Source: Sanghuangporus weigelae
Taxonomy: Eukaryota > Basidiomycota > Agaricomycetes > Hymenochaetales > Hymenochaetaceae
Reading direction: 5' to 3'
Assembly (NCBI GenBank): GCA_033182465.1
Contig: CP137319.1
Span: forward strand, 1,178,001 to 1,242,000
Length of the DNA stretch: 64,000 nt
Under the pieces are notes generated by a model. The model ran no database searches, was not told the origin of the DNA, and worked only from the letters and a program-made list of their open reading frames with translations. Numbering within the stretch: the stretch's first letter is position 1; each line of letters opens with the position of its first letter. Of this stretch, positions 12,518 through 25,287 are shown piece by piece. The translations under genes and the position numbers were made by a program.

Positions 12518-15070
12518 TTAACGCCCAGCAATAATCCCATCCATACCACCACCAGCACTTCCCGCTCCCATCCCACCAGCACCACCACCTCCGGCATGAC
12601 CACTCTGCATTGCCGCAAGCGTGCGTTGTAAATCCGTCCACTCGGTCTCCCGTGGGATCGCCATGTCCCCGATGTCGTAAATATACATCTTGCCATCGCT
12701 CCCTCCCAGTGCCGCGCGCCGGCCGTCCTTGCTGTCCCATTTCAACTTGTTGATCGCACGATTCGTGCCGACTGGCGTCGAGACCACAGGAACCTGGGAG
12801 AGATTAGATTATGATTAGATATGTGAAATATGGAATACGGAAGGCGGAAGGCGGAATGTGGTATGAAAAAAATCTATCTTCAGCGTGAAGACACACCTCC
12901 GTATCCACGTTTAGATTCCACAAATCGAACCGCCCACTTCCATCGACCGCACCGAACAGTGCAGGGTGCTGAGGATGCCACTTCACATCATACACATAAT
13001 CATCGGCTTCATCGAAGCTGTACAACGGTCCAAGCGTATGCGGCTGAGTGCTCGGTTTCGCAATGCTCCTCGCACGCCAGAGCTTCACCGTCCAGTCCAC
13101 GCTTGCCGTCAGGAACAAGTCACTGAAGTCGACCGGCCCATGCAGAGGATGGAAGTCAACTCCCATGACTGGACCTGAGTGACCTCGATACACGTCGTAC
13201 TGGTTCAATCCTGCCTTGGAGCCGGCTCGGTCATACCGATTGGCTTGGTAGACGTTCCCTTCTTCCGTGCCGACAAAGAAAGTCGTAGTCTCGTTGTCTG
13301 GGAAGTCCAGGCACGTTATTGCAACCTCGGCAGTCTTATTATGCCCGGCGTGTTGTAGTTCAAGCGTTTCCTAACAAACAATGTTCAATTTGAGAAAGAC
13401 AGGGACCGCACAATAAATATTGACGTACCTGAGGCTGAGCTAGCATATCCACCAGCCAACTACACACCAGCCCATCGGTACTGCTCGTGATGAGATTATG
13501 CGCATTCTGGGTACCCACAATCTGCATCGCGTACACGGGATGCGTGTGCCCTGCAGCGCTCAACGGCGTCTTCAAAACAGGAAGATGTTTGCTCCGGGTG
13601 TCCCATAATAAAATCTGGCCAGAATACGTCCCGCCGAATATGAGGTTCGCGTTGAATGGTGAAAATGCTACCGAAAGCACATCGGATTGCGAGTGGAAGA
13701 CGAATTCTGGTCGTTCGAGGAGGTGTAAGTTCCACACTGCGACTAAACCATCAGGTTCGTTCAGCGCAGTGGGATTCTTATTGTACGAAGCTAAGCTGAG
13801 TTCCGGGTACTGTCGAAGAAATAATGTTAGCTTTGTTGGAGCTTATCAGAACATACTACAGAGACTTGCCTTGGGCGACCAGTCAAGGTCGGTGATAGAT
13901 CTATTCTTGCAGTAGCGCTCGTCGTAGAAAGTGCATACACGCTTGACGCGTTTGCCTTCAGAATCATCTCTGTGATTACTTTAAAGAAGACTATTCGCGA
14001 ATATAGGAAAAGCACATACAATCCGGCCTCTGCACCAACCGTGTAATCACGAATATAATCATATCCATCATTTAATGCACGTTGTAATATCTTCGACGAT
14101 TTGTCTACGAAATCCAAGAATTCAGGCGCAATGAAGATGCTTGCGCGTTCCTCCTCCGTCATTTCTACAAAAAATTCGCTTAACACACTTCTCAATTGAG
14201 AACTACTGAAGTTGAACCTACCACTAATTTCCTGCTCGATCTCCTTCTCAAGCTTCTCGTCCTCTTCTTCCAGTCGTTTTCGTTCCTTTTCCAGTTTTTC
14301 CGCTTCCGCTTCCTTCTCTCGAAGAATTCGTTGTCGGATTTCTTCCTCATTTGGAACGGTCGTTTCGATCGCAATTTCAGTTGTTTGCACGTCTTTGTCG
14401 TACGTGACACGTTCCTATACAAAGAAGTTGATTAATTTCAGTACTTTAAGCAGTGTTGAGCAATAGCGTGTCCGAACCTTTCGGGGAACATCAAACAGAT
14501 CCTGTTCGACATCGACTAGGTCAGGAATGAATCGCGGAGTCATTGTCATTGTTCTATAATATCATTCAGGGGGGATTTGAATGCCAGCTAGCACAAGAAA
14601 GCGGACCTCTCAATGACATTCTCCGTCCCCGATACGGTCCTAGCGATTCCCTCTGGAGAGCCGAGAGTAGTTCCCGTGCTAAAGCGATCGCTGAAGGCGC
14701 CGCTCTGTCTGCTGACGCGCCCTGAGGGACCAGGCGGAGTTAGGTCACGAACATTGGGTGAAATCGGTCGTCCGATGGGAGGCGTGCCCGGCATGGATAT
14801 GGGCGTCAAGGCCCCTCCACTGTCAAAACCCCTCGGTATTGGAGTGCCCAGGACTTGTGTTGCGAAGTCATCGGCGTCGGTGCGATGATACGACGAGGAG
14901 CCACCCTGCGTTCGGGCTATAAAAACTTATGTATAGTTGAGAAACGGAAGAATACATACATCTTGTGTTCGACGTTCAGACTCGGCCTTTTGGCGTTCAG
15001 CACGCGCCTTGCGCAGCTCAGCGAGCTTTGCTCGTTTAGCTTCTATTTCTGCGCGCCGTCGGTCAGACAT
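12518..15070 (-). CDS. Cytoplasmic dynein intermediate chain (WD40)
   Basis: Non-catalytic dynein subunit that links the motor heavy chain to light chains and dynactin for minus-end microtubule transport, nuclear migration and spindle positioning. The start [20 protein letters not shown] opens an N-terminal coiled coil with the KARAERQ run typical of the family. It is followed by a Ser/Pro-rich linker and the block [12 protein letters not shown], which matches the light-chain-binding region. A charged helix rich in Glu/Lys comes next. The C-terminal half has WD repeats ([73 protein letters not shown]). The C-terminus is a Gly/Met-rich tail ending in DGIIAGR. About seven introns. It is divergent from SEN2 with 155 bp between the start codons. 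Confidence 0.94.
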
Positions 15071-15225
15071 GGTAGATTGTTGAGGACGCGTCTTCAATCC
15101 AATATCAGAAGCGTTTGATGATCGTCCCGTGATCGGCGCAGCTGATCTCAGTTCGTCGAGTCAACATCCTACAACCCCGACGAAATTACTTGGCTCATTG
15201 TACTACCACAGCAAAACCGAATAAA
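15071..15225. promoter_or_regulatory. Compact divergent promoter (dynein IC / SEN2)
   Basis: Only 155 bp separate the start codons of two head-to-head genes, so both promoters and both 5' UTRs must overlap here. I see no clear TATA box; no specific factor site is claimed. Confidence 0.55.
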
Positions 15226-16846
15226 ATGAGCAACAGGAGAGGCCGTCATTCAGGAAACGCGAAGTCGGGAGCACGACGGAACGCTAACAACCAGATCTAC
15301 AAATACCCTCTTCCTCTTATTCTGGAGCCTTTATCCAACGACAGTCATGCAAGGAAATACGCTACAAATTTCTTAGGGCTATTTGGGTACTCAGCTCAGC
15401 GCATATCAAGACCTGAGATAGAAGGCATTCTTGATCTGACAACCTGCTCTGTATGGGTGACGAACTCAGAAGATGCGATGATCCTTTGGCGAAGAGGTTT
15501 CTTTGGGAAGGGGAACCTTTCGCGTAGTGAACCGAGTTGGCTATCTAGACAGATAAATCAGATGAAAGCCCGAGCTGCTGGTGGTATGCATCTTTATCTG
15601 ATAGATCAATAGCTCGCGTTGACTGTGATCGTAGGAATGACCGCTGAAGAAGTGCGAGAAAAGCGAAGGGCGGAACGAAAGCAGTTCAAGCTCGATCGAG
15701 CCCGAGCCATAGCTGAAGCGGCATTGGAGGCTGAGAACGCTTTTGCTACTACTGGTGAAGTGCTGAAGGAGACAAGTGTCATTATCCCCTCTGCTGCGAC
15801 TTGGAAGCCTACGAGCTCGCGGCCAGTCGCAGAGGCAGGACCTTCTGATATTTCCGCTCGTGATCACACTCCACAACGTGAACAGCCAAGATCTGAAGAT
15901 GATGATAAACTATATGAACACGTTGAAGATATGGAACATCTGCAACTTACTCTACAAGAAGCATTCTTTCTAATTTGGACGATGGACTGCCTTACACTAC
16001 TAGACCCAGCTTCTGTAAGTTTCTTTATTCCCTCGAACCGTTTATCATAGGCTAATCGCTCGTTCCTACCAATAGCAAGAACCTCTCAGTCTGCAGCGAA
16101 TATGGCGTGCATTCCAAGCTGTATATTATCCCGATTTCATCGTCTCCCGCTCTTTAGACATTCAGCCAGCCCGATTCGACAATCCCTTCCTCATTCACTA
16201 TGTCGTCTTCCATCACTACCGCTCTCTAGGCTGGGTAATAAAGAACGGTATCAAATTCTGCGTAGACTATCTCCTATACAAACGCGGCCCTGTCTTCGCC
16301 CATGCTGAGTTAGTTCCATTCCATTCTACATACCCGCTCTAAATGCAACACAACAACTTAACTTGTACAACATCGCCGCTTGCTGACTCCTTGCTTTTTC
16401 TGTCCGTCTCGATTTTATCGCATCGCAGATTCGCGCTGGTCGTATGTCTAGTCTACGAAGACCCATCCGATCGCGAATCATCGCCTTTTGATCTGCAGAA
16501 CGTCGACCCTTTCACTTGGTCATGGCTCAGTACAATCAACCGCGTCAATACCCAAGTTCAAAAGGTGAGCAGAATCTATTGAGAAGGCTCGAAACACGAG
16601 GGTACATGTGGGCGCATGCTGGATGCATAGACGCCACCTCGTCACCCCATCCTTCGCATTTTTCGGCGTCTATCTGATCTGACTTTTGTATCTATCTTCA
16701 AACAGACCCTTGTTTTAACTTATGTGACAATCCCGGCTATGTCTCGGTTGCCTCAGGGTGCATTGTTGTCGCCAGCGTGCCTCTCGCATTATTCGATTCG
16801 AGAGGTTGTGGTTCGACGCTTCATTCCGGCTCGCATGCGAGATTAA
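15226..16846 (+). CDS. SEN2: tRNA-splicing endonuclease catalytic subunit Sen2
   Basis: Catalytic subunit of the heterotetrameric tRNA-intron endonuclease, the one that cleaves the 5' splice site of pre-tRNAs. The N-terminal part (IYKYPLPLILEPL, VWVTNSEDAMILWRRGFFGKG) is the Sen2 N-terminal domain. A charged coiled region follows (EEVREKRRAERKQF). The nuclease domain contains HHYRSLGWVIKNGIKFCVDY, LLYKRGP (catalytic Tyr), VFAHAEF (catalytic His) and RVNTQVQKTLVLTYVTIP (catalytic Lys). The complete Y-H-K triad is thus present. The protein ends in RRFIPARMRD. About five introns, all in frame. I chose the ATG at 15226 because the frame upstream has no ATG. Confidence 0.95.
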
Positions 16847-17217
16847 GCCCTTCAAGGCGAGGAACAGGGAGGATGACAGTGCGAATAAAATTTCAGGGGC
16901 GTGTAGCTGTGGTAAGACAAATACAAAAGCAGATTCTATATGTCATAAAATTAGTGTATCGAAACATTGAGTTGTAACACGACCAATCCCGCATACTGAT
17001 CAATGAAGAGAACGGGCTGGAACGGCGATAGCACGACGATTGGGACGACAAGATGGACGACAGCGAGAAGTAACCGTAAGGACGGCGTCAGAGGACCGAA
17101 AGATTCGGAGACGCCATTAAGGTTGCAAATCCGTGTCAAGCGGTGAAAACCAAGGGTGAAACCCGAAAGCAATACACAGAACGAACGAGGTGAAAAGAAA
17201 CAGGTACCAAAAATCGA
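16847..17217. other. Convergent spacer SEN2 / THP3
   Basis: 3' UTRs of two converging genes. Nothing else recognisable. Confidence 0.4.
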
Positions 17218-19034
17218 TTAGACAGCTCCCGTAATTCTGGCCTTCCTATATTTCTCGTCAAATGCCTGGGCGAGAGGGACTTGCATGGCTTTGCAGGCCG
17301 AAACTTTCTGGTCGTCCGGAACGTTCGGGTTCTGATAGAATGCCGCTCCATGTTGCGTCAGAAAAGTTGTGACATGCGCGGCGTTATCAAACGCCAACTC
17401 GTCGCGAATGAAAGCGAGGGGCATTTGCTGATAACTGCGCAAGCACGCGGCATTAGAACGAGTTTCAGGTTTATTGTGCCAGGGTACGTACGCCTTTGAT
17501 ATGACCATGAGAGCTTTCGTTCGTTCCCTGTCAACGAAATGGTCCATAATGTATGCCCCCATGTTAGGCGCATCATTATAAAGTTCGAAAAATGCATGAT
17601 AGTTATTCCCCGACATCGCCCTCTGCACCTCCAATGCATGGCGAATGGCTTTCTGTGATTTCTGTTGATCTGTTAGCTGACCTACGAGTAAGTTGATATC
17701 TATAGATCTGGATGAATATCACACCAGTTCGTATCATTCAATCCACGAGCGCACCACTTCTATTCATCCCGTTAAGCAGCATCAGGAATCGGTATGCTGT
17801 AAACTCGTCATTGCATCCGCGTATACCCATTTCATATAGATTCTTCAACATCGCCTGACATTGATTGAATTCAACCATATCGGCCTGTTCCAAATGCTAG
17901 TCATCGGTATGAACTCAGAGTATTGTTGTGATGCTTAACATACAGCCTCAAGAGCCATACGAGCATGGATCTCGTAAACATTGACGGTAAATTCGTTTTG
18001 TATCCTTTGAACCTGCACCAAATCAACCTGAAAGACAGTTCATCAGAATTTCACGTACGCACTGTCAGGTCTTGCCGCATGCTCTTAAACTGATTGCATA
18101 TCCACGGATAGTCATTGTTCTCTCGCCATCGTTTCTTAAGTTCTGCCAGAGTTCTCTCGAGAACTCTGTATGGTCGTATGTCTTTCGGATCAGGCTCCTA
18201 CACTCTACTTTGAGTCGACAACTATGGAGAAGCATCCATAGGACGCACAGTTGTCAGCCTCAAATAATCCTTGAAGAGCTGCTGTGAGGTCCCAACAATG
18301 GTATGCTTGCTCCAGTCAATGGACTATTGCGGCTCGTTTAGCAACAGATGCGAAGAGGGAATAAGTGAACGACACACCCGATCAGTACCGGCTAAACCAT
18401 CATTGCACCAAGGCGAAGGAGAACCGGAACGTGAGTGACTCTTAAGGCGAGTGATGAGGTGTGAATTAGGAGGCGTGACCTGTGAGGAAGAACCATTTCC
18501 ACCACGCAGTGACTTCTGTCTTTCAATTTCGTGTTCCCGCGAGAAACGTTCAGCTCTTCGATGCAGTGCTAGCCTATCGTTCGGATCCAGGGCGTTGTGT
18601 AATGAGTTGTTCTTGCTACTGGATTTCTTCTTTTTACTTGTTAGGGGCTTGTCATCCCTGGGAAGATGGCGTTAGCAAAAGGTGAAAATGAGTAGGAAAT
18701 CCATACAACTTGCGCTTGAGAGCGAAATGAGGAAGAGGCTTCGGTAAAAGACTGTAAAGAAAGCTAAATTATGCACACATCGATAAATGAGACTGAACAA
18801 CCTTTGTAACTGGATCCCGTTCCAATCCGTCGTCCATAGGGTTTTGTTATTATATGCTTCACCTATTATCTGCTTCAATTCAGCCTGAACTTCGTCTCTG
18901 TTGGAATCCGTCATCTGTCCGAGACATTTTGCTACCCATTCTCTGGTGTTAGAAGTAGTGAGTTAGACTGTAGCGCATGACCAGGAAGTGGATCGAAGCT
19001 CTTACTTGAGCTGAGGTGGCCAAGCTTCAGACAT
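17218..19034 (-). CDS. THP3: SAC3/GANP-domain protein, Thp3 family
   Basis: Member of the Thp3 (LENG8-like) branch of SAC3/GANP proteins; in yeast Thp3 works with Csn12 in transcription elongation and mRNA maturation. The start MSEAWPPQLKEWVAKCLGQM leads into NKTLWTTDWNGIQLQ. A basic linker rich in Lys and Ser follows, then the family signature DPNDRLALHRRAERF. The SAC3 domain comes next: DIRPYRVLERTLAELKKRW, YPWICNQFKSMRQDLT, VNVYEIHARMALE, MVEFNQCQAMLKNLYEMG and YRFLMLLN. It closes with MSGNNYHAFFELY, RTKALMVISKAYVP and MPLAFIRDELAF. Ends in RKARITGAV. About eight introns. No frame damage seen. The function is inferred from the family. Confidence 0.9.
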
Positions 19035-19299
19035 CGGAAAAGCCCTTAGAATACGATGTCGAACAGGTGAGATGAACTTTAAAGATAGTCAACAATCAGG
19101 ATGGCTTGGTTTTGAGAGGTATAGAGAGAGCTATGGTCGACATCGAACACGACGTGACAATGCTCAGGAATTGCACGTGGCTTACACTTAGTTTCGGTGC
19201 ATTACATAATCACACCTTCAGAAAAAAAAAGATATTGTTGTGAAAACTGGTATTAGCATATCAAGTACTTTACACCGAGTCGCCGTCAATCAATCTATT

Positions 19300-20642
19300 C
19301 TAGTGTCCTTTTGAGACAGGCGGAGTGTAAACTGAGTGAAATTCTTCATTAGACCGACTTTGAAACAAACACAATGAGAAGGTATCTTACGAATTTTTCT
19401 GGTCTTGATAGGAGCCCACTTGAAGCGCTTGACGTAGAGGCTAAGTGCAGTGAGTGCTGAGAAAAGGATGACAGCTTTCAGTCCGCTCTTCTTCCGCTCG
19501 TCATGTTCAGGCTCTGACGCCCAGTTGAGGAAGGTCACGACGTCTTTCGCCATTTGGCTCGTTGTCGCCGGAGTACCTGAACATGAAAAATGTATTGAGG
19601 CTTTGAAGTTCGCGAGTAGTTTTACTTACCGTCTTCGTACTCGACAAGTCCATCAAACAACACGCGAGCCATAGCGATTGCACCACCGGGGAAGTAAGGG
19701 TTGTAGTTCAAGCCATCCAGGAGTTTGACACCGGCAGGAGGGTCAACATAGCCGGTAAGGAGAGAAAATATATAATCCTGAAACAGAATTAACAAATGGA
19801 TGTCGGAAGGATGTAGTTAGTTGATACACACCACACCAGCATGACGAGCCTTGACAATTAAGCTCAAGTCTGGAGGAAGAGCTCCAGCATTGCTGGCACG
19901 GGCTGCCTCCTCGTTCGGGTAGGGTGCAGGCATGTAATCCGCAAGTTTTCCAGGACGTTGGAACATTTCTCCCGCATCGTTCGGACCGTCCGTATACTCA
20001 ACTTCCTCTGCCATCGCTTTCACCTCATCAACGGTGTGCGAGACACCAACCAGATTACGCCAGGCGATACGATCGAGAGAATGGCAAGACGCGCAAACTT
20101 CTCGATATACCTGGTAACCTCGACGAATACTGGGAAAGGACAAGGCTAAATGAAACATCGCCTCACGACGCAGAATCTGACTTACCTGGCGTGATCAAAA
20201 GAATTGAGAAGACCTTTATGGTAGAAAGGCCAGTTGGCTGGATGGAGACCCTCTTCCGCTGGTGATGACGCGTGAACTTCACCAATGAAAGGAAGGGATC
20301 CGTAAACGTGGGTGTACCAGGCTATCGAACCGACAGTAAATAACGTCGCTGACGCGAGTGCTGTCCTGGAGGTCAAAAAGCTCTACACCAACGTGACCGT
20401 TCAATACACCACCGCAATGAACCTATAGGACAAACCTCAGAATATCCTGCTGAGCTCGAAGAAGTCGACGCATAGCGCTAGAAATACCAGACAAATACAT
20501 TGAGCCAAGTGTGTTCGTGTGAGCCAAGTGACGTAGAAGAAAAACTCACGACGGTCGAGTTTAATGACTGGCTGGCTGCGCGCCTCGAAGTAGATAGCGA
20601 AGCTGCTTTGAGAAACGCTGAGGCAGGCAGCCTAGCCATCAT
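19300..20642 (-). CDS. CYT1: Cytochrome c1, respiratory complex III
   Basis: Haem-bearing subunit of the mitochondrial bc1 complex that passes electrons from the Rieske protein to cytochrome c. The first exon [20 protein letters not shown] is an Arg/Ser/Ala-rich mitochondrial presequence, extended across an intron by [15 protein letters not shown] hydrophobic sorting segment follows ([16 protein letters not shown]). The mature domain starts [19 protein letters not shown] and carries the haem motif CASCH in [17 protein letters not shown]. Then come [23 protein letters not shown] and [13 protein letters not shown], which holds the likely axial Met. The C-terminal anchor helix is [20 protein letters not shown]. 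The last exon encodes only YTPPVSKGH. Six introns or so, all in frame. Confidence 0.96.
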
Positions 20643-22374
20643 TTTTGAGGACTGGGAGTGCGTCTGCGCCGGACAACGAGTTTTGAAGAGGAAGAGTTTG
20701 TTTGACGGTGCCGGGACTGCCCGTTGTTTGCCTCCCAATACGTGCATGCTCATTGGCTGCCTTTTCCGTCACGTTACGTCTTCAAACTCGTTCACTCGTT
20801 ACCGTTTCCGTTGACTTATCCAACTTTTCTCAATATTCAATCTCTGTCTTTTAAGACTAGTCTGGACAATAAGATCGCGTCGCGTAAAGAGCTGGATGAT
20901 TAGGATTTCGCGGGATTGTAGAAGAGCATCTTCAATCTCGCGACGATAAAATTTCTGATGCGCTCATGCATGTCTTGACGCACGTCGGTTGTTTCAATAA
21001 AAAGAGAATTCGATACGGCGGAAATGAAGACTCTTAGCAGACCTCGCATCGATCAGAAGAGTTGGATGCGCGGTAGAAGGTGGGCAGTTTCATGTACTTT
21101 TCGTAACGATGTCACTCTCATCTGACGGAATAGCAGAATGGTAACTCATTCTGAGTCATAGCGGTACGAGTGCATTGTCTCTAGTTGCACAGGGCTTGCG
21201 GCGTTCTTGATTGTTACATTACATGTAAGGAGAGAAGTCGTGAAATTGACTTGACAAGGTGGTGCCTTTTGTCAAGTGACCTCTCGCCGCTTTGTACCTT
21301 AGAATCCCATGTCAACATATTGGGATATCGCCTTTCTATGGGATACAAGACGTGATAAACGACATCGAGGGACCGTATTTCAAATGTCCATCGCTGCGTC
21401 CGGAGACAAGCATCCAAAATCATATTCTTCGATGTGGCCTATTCTAACGGCCGACGGGAACGGTATCATAACCTACTGTAACTGTAAGTCCATTTCCCTA
21501 GAACCTAGATCGAAAAATTGAAGAATCGACGTCAGCAAGGCGGAAGTTTTCTCTGGATTCACCAGGCAGAAAATAGTTCATTCTATTATGTTTGTAGAAG
21601 GAAATATTGGTCGGTTCCATTCTCTCAACCGTCTGCCTCAGATCCGCATGTACTGACAATTGTGATCTCTTGTCATTCCCAGCATAATATATCAGAATGC
21701 AGTGCAATCGGAGACGAGTCAAGGTTATTCAGGAATACATCATATAGGAAGGACGATGGCAAATCTATGGCCCTGTGAGGACAATACCAACAATGCCGAA
21801 AGCGCGGCGTTATGTTTTTAATTTCACTGAATCTGGTTTCTACTGGGATTTGTTGAAATATACTAGGCACCTGCGAGATCGCGGATTTCGGTTTTAGCGT
21901 CGTATCTGCGAAGCGCATGCTTACGACCGTTCGGGAATGCTGAAGGAATGATAATACACCGAGTTCTTGCACAGACTTGGGCGCTGGGCTCGATAAATGC
22001 AGAACCAGTTGAGAACGGCCTTTACGAGAGACGATTGATTTTTCAAGATATGTTCTTATTCTAACATTCAATTGTGGATATTTTGGGCACGTGCCAAGTC
22101 TTTGCCAGTTTGGGCCTGTCGACAGCCGAATCCATTTGTTTTTCACTGACCGTCGTGACGAATTCTGAACTGAACAAGTTCACGAGTTTGCAACGTTTTT
22201 GATTCCACAACACGAGGCTTCAACGCCCTTGCAATTGACATTCCAACAACTCTACTCAGAAACGCCGCGGATGCAAAGCTCTTAACGAGCGTCCGATTGA
22301 CAAGCCAAATTCACAACAAATCTCATCGGTTTTGTGAATCTGAATAAACTCAGCACATACCCCCACGTTGCATA
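20643..22374. other. 1.7 kb region without a recognisable gene
   Basis: Lies between the divergent CYT1 and PNK-like genes and must carry both promoters. It is AT-richer than the genes. The longest reading frame (minus strand, 21673-22146) lacks an ATG at its beginning and matches nothing known. No tRNA, no clear repeat. It may hold a decayed gene or a non-coding transcript, but I cannot show either. Confidence 0.35.
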
Positions 22375-23768
22375 ATGAATACGACTTTAATTCGATCCCA
22401 GGAGGGCTGCGGCAGTAATACGAGCGATATGACATCCCATGAGACAAGCGAGTCTACTCCTACTAATGTTCCGCCCTGGAATAAGGACGATGCACAGATC
22501 GTCCTAGTCTTAGTTGGTCTGATAGCGTCAGGAAAGGTGCGCAGCCTTGAATATTTGACGATCCAATTGCCAGCCGCGGTGCCCTTGCTAAAACCTCGCT
22601 TGTTTCTATTCGTGTTTTTGCCGGATAGTCGACTTTTGCGAAAGCTCTAGAGGAACATTTCCCCGAGTTTCGCCGGTGCAACCAAGATGATCTCGGCGAC
22701 AGAAAAACCATTGAACAACTCGTTAGAATCAGCCTTAGACAGGGTCTGAGCGTCTGTATAGACAGGACTAATTTTGATGAAACGTATGTGTTTGGATCGG
22801 AATTGTCGAGATTAATGCGACAGTGCTCTTGTTTGTCTAGACAAAGGTCGCACTGGATTAGGATTGCGAGAGAGTTCCCTCGAACAAGATTATGGTGTAT
22901 CATATGTACGTAGTGCTCCCGGACAAGTTACATGAAGTTTAAGATCCGTTGCTAACACCGAGTTCATACAGTTGACACGCCGATTCATGTAAATTTAGAC
23001 CTTCCTTTTATGACTCATGATCTGACTCACTTTCCTCGTCCTTGGGTAGATCTGTAAGGAAAGACTTCAAAGCCGTGCGTATTTCACGTTGAATTCGCAT
23101 GTCCTTAACTTTGAGAAGTAATTTAGCTGTATTGAATGCCCTTGTTTCGTGTAGGAACCAATCATCCAACGATTCGCTCGCCTGAACAAGGTATCGAGGT
23201 TCTTAATCGTTTCAAGAACATGTTTATCCCTCCCTCAGCCGGCGAGGGTTTTGAATGCATATTCGCCATCAAATCCGAAGACCATTCCTCGGGAAATTAT
23301 TCAAGAGACGAGATCCAGACCCTTCTCGAACGGGTCGCGACATCACCTCCGCCTAAGCCTTCCATACAGCAACGAGGGCTTCGCGAATACTTTGAGGCTG
23401 TATCGCCTCGCATAGTTGAAAAGAGGTCCGGCGGGCGAAATCAGCGAAACCATGGTTTTAATCGACGGCCTTCTGGTAATGTTCCTAGTTTCAGACGATA
23501 TACTGGAGAGAATGGCCCGAATTCCCGTCAATTTCACTCCACACAGTTCACGTCATCCGAGACTTGGCAAGGTGGTTCCGTATCTGCCCGAATGGAATGG
23601 CGAAGGACTCATGCAGAGGCAAGAAATGCGTTTCAGGACGACGGTCGCGTAAGGCAGGCCGCCGAACAAGCGCTACATTCAAGCCTGCAACAACAACCGC
23701 ATGACCACACGATGCCATCGAAACAGGCCGATGACGGAACACCAGAGAACCCCATCCTAATAGACTAG
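22375..23768 (+). CDS. P-loop kinase, PNK-like (AAA_33), with basic tail
   Basis: The N-terminal half is a P-loop NTPase of the polynucleotide-kinase-like type. It has IVLVLVGLIASGK followed across an intron by STFAKALEEHFP (Walker A GLIASGKST), then RRCNQDDLGDRKTIEQLV. The Walker B-like region is VCIDRTNFDET, then SHWIRIAREFP, LWCIIFDTPIHICKERLQSR, HPTIRSPEQGIEVLNRF. This order (Walker A, N-x-D-x-LG, D-R/T-N) matches the kinase domain of PNKP and of related DNA/RNA end-healing enzymes. The C-terminal ~150 residues are Arg/Gln/Ser-rich, low-complexity, probably disordered (GGRNQRNHGFNRR). No phosphatase, ligase or HIT domain is visible. About six introns. Substrate unknown; nucleic-acid 5'-OH is an inference. 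Confidence 0.85.
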
Positions 23769-24127
23769 GGACGTTTACTGGTGCCGGCTACGGAGAGTCC
23801 TTTGAGGTAAATCGATCTTCGATGTTGCTGCTTATTTTTGCACTGTAATTTCCAAACTTTAATCAGTAACCTTACTCGCGGAAGCATTGACAACGGACCT
23901 TTATTGGTTGTCACAGATGATTATTGCTGGGTATAGAAATCCAATGTACGAAATAAATGTGTACTGGAAGCAGTTCCGAAATAGAGAAAATGCATTAATA
24001 CTATGTATCTGATTAAAGGTCCGTTTCATCGGCCAGATAGCTAAGTCTCATTGTCCGAAATTACAGACCGTGTGTACGAATGCCACACCTCGCATGAACA
24101 AAGTAGGAAGTGCGGTGTTCATAGTGG
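23769..24127. other. Convergent spacer
   Basis: 3' ends of the PNK-like gene and of the TPR gene. Nothing else seen. Confidence 0.4.
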
Positions 24128-25287
24128 TCATTTCCCGTCCTCGGCCTCCTTCATTCTCTTGCCAAGTATTTTTGCACTGACCTGTTAAATCCGCAATCAA
24201 CCGCCAAACATACGGCGAAATCAAATGGACGAGAACTCACGTTTCGGATGTGCACTTCAGCCCGATCAACGCCATTCGCCTTACTTCGTTTGTAATATGT
24301 GAGGGCCTCTTCTAGTCTTCCACCTGCTCAAATGTCGGGGGTTAACAATAGCGTTCATTCATCAGCGGTATGACATGTCATTGTTCAACAATAACATAAG
24401 TGTGAAATGCTCACAGGCTTCCAATACGGCTGCCAAATTGAAAGCTATCTCGGGATCCTCTGGCGCGAGCGAAGAAGCAATCCTGATTGGTTTTCGTCAA
24501 TATCGGACTTGCGTATAGGACGGCCGCAGAAAACATCTACCGAAGATGATGCAGAGCAAGGTCGGGCCGTGACACTGGTGAAATAATATAAGCACTCGCC
24601 AAGTCTGCAACAGATCTGATAAGTAAGAAGCGAAAAGTTTGACCGAAAGGCACGCACTCGTATGAGCATCTGGACTTGATGGCTGAAGCTCAATGGATTC
24701 TTTCCACGCAGCTATAGCATCGTCAAACTCCTCTTGAAAGTTATTTAGGAATTGGAAAGTCATAGAACGAAACAGGAGAACCAAAAGTGAGCTAGTTAAC
24801 TGTCTAGAAGACAGATGTACACCGACTGAGATGATAGTGCGTGACTCCCAGGTTGAATAGAGATCCGGCGTCCCGTTTAATGTTTACCGACCGTTGATAT
24901 AGTGCTTTCGCACCCTCGATGTCGCCTTCCTCAAGCTTTTGTGTTCCTTTTTCAAGGCATAACTGAGCTTCTGCCTCTGCGGGATCAGTAGTCGTGGAAT
25001 GTGGGGTGGTCGACGTTGCGAAACCTGTGCAAAAAGACAATTAGGAAGATAAGTTCCGGAGGAAGGATAGATCAGCACTTGGCGCACTTACGCTTGAATG
25101 AATGGGAATGGGCAGATAAGCTGACTGGGACACGACAAGGACTGTGCATGGTACTCCGAGACGTGGCAGGAGTCAAATGCACAGCATGAAGACGTCTTGA
25201 AAGAGATTGCGAGTTTGATAGAAAGGACTGCGAAGATCGGAGAGCATTTTCCAGGAGAATGGTCCGACGAGCAGTAATAGCCCTCAT
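24128..25287 (-). CDS. Mitochondrial TPR-repeat protein
   Basis: The first exon MRAITARRTILLENALRSSQ through SRRLHAVHL is Arg/Ser/Leu-rich without acidic residues in its first dozen positions, typical of a mitochondrial presequence. After an intron comes an Ala/Glu helix (DPAEAEAQLCLEKGTQKLEE), then tetratricopeptide repeats. These are GDIEGAKALYQRSVNIKRD, AGSLFNLGVTHYHL, DDAIAAWKESIELQPSSPDAHT, DLASAYIISPVSRPDLALHHL, FNLAAVLEA and GRLEEALTYYKRSKANGVDR. The tail is NVSAKILGKRMKEAEDGK. About five introns. TPRs are protein-binding scaffolds; no enzymatic domain is present. It is divergent from TIM23 with a very short gap, which fits a shared mitochondrial role, but the exact function is unknown. 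Confidence 0.82.

Noticed and set aside
21673-22146. 157-codon minus frame in the CYT1 to PNK-like gap
   Set aside because: No ATG at its beginning, no known motif, no sign of introns or conservation that I can judge.
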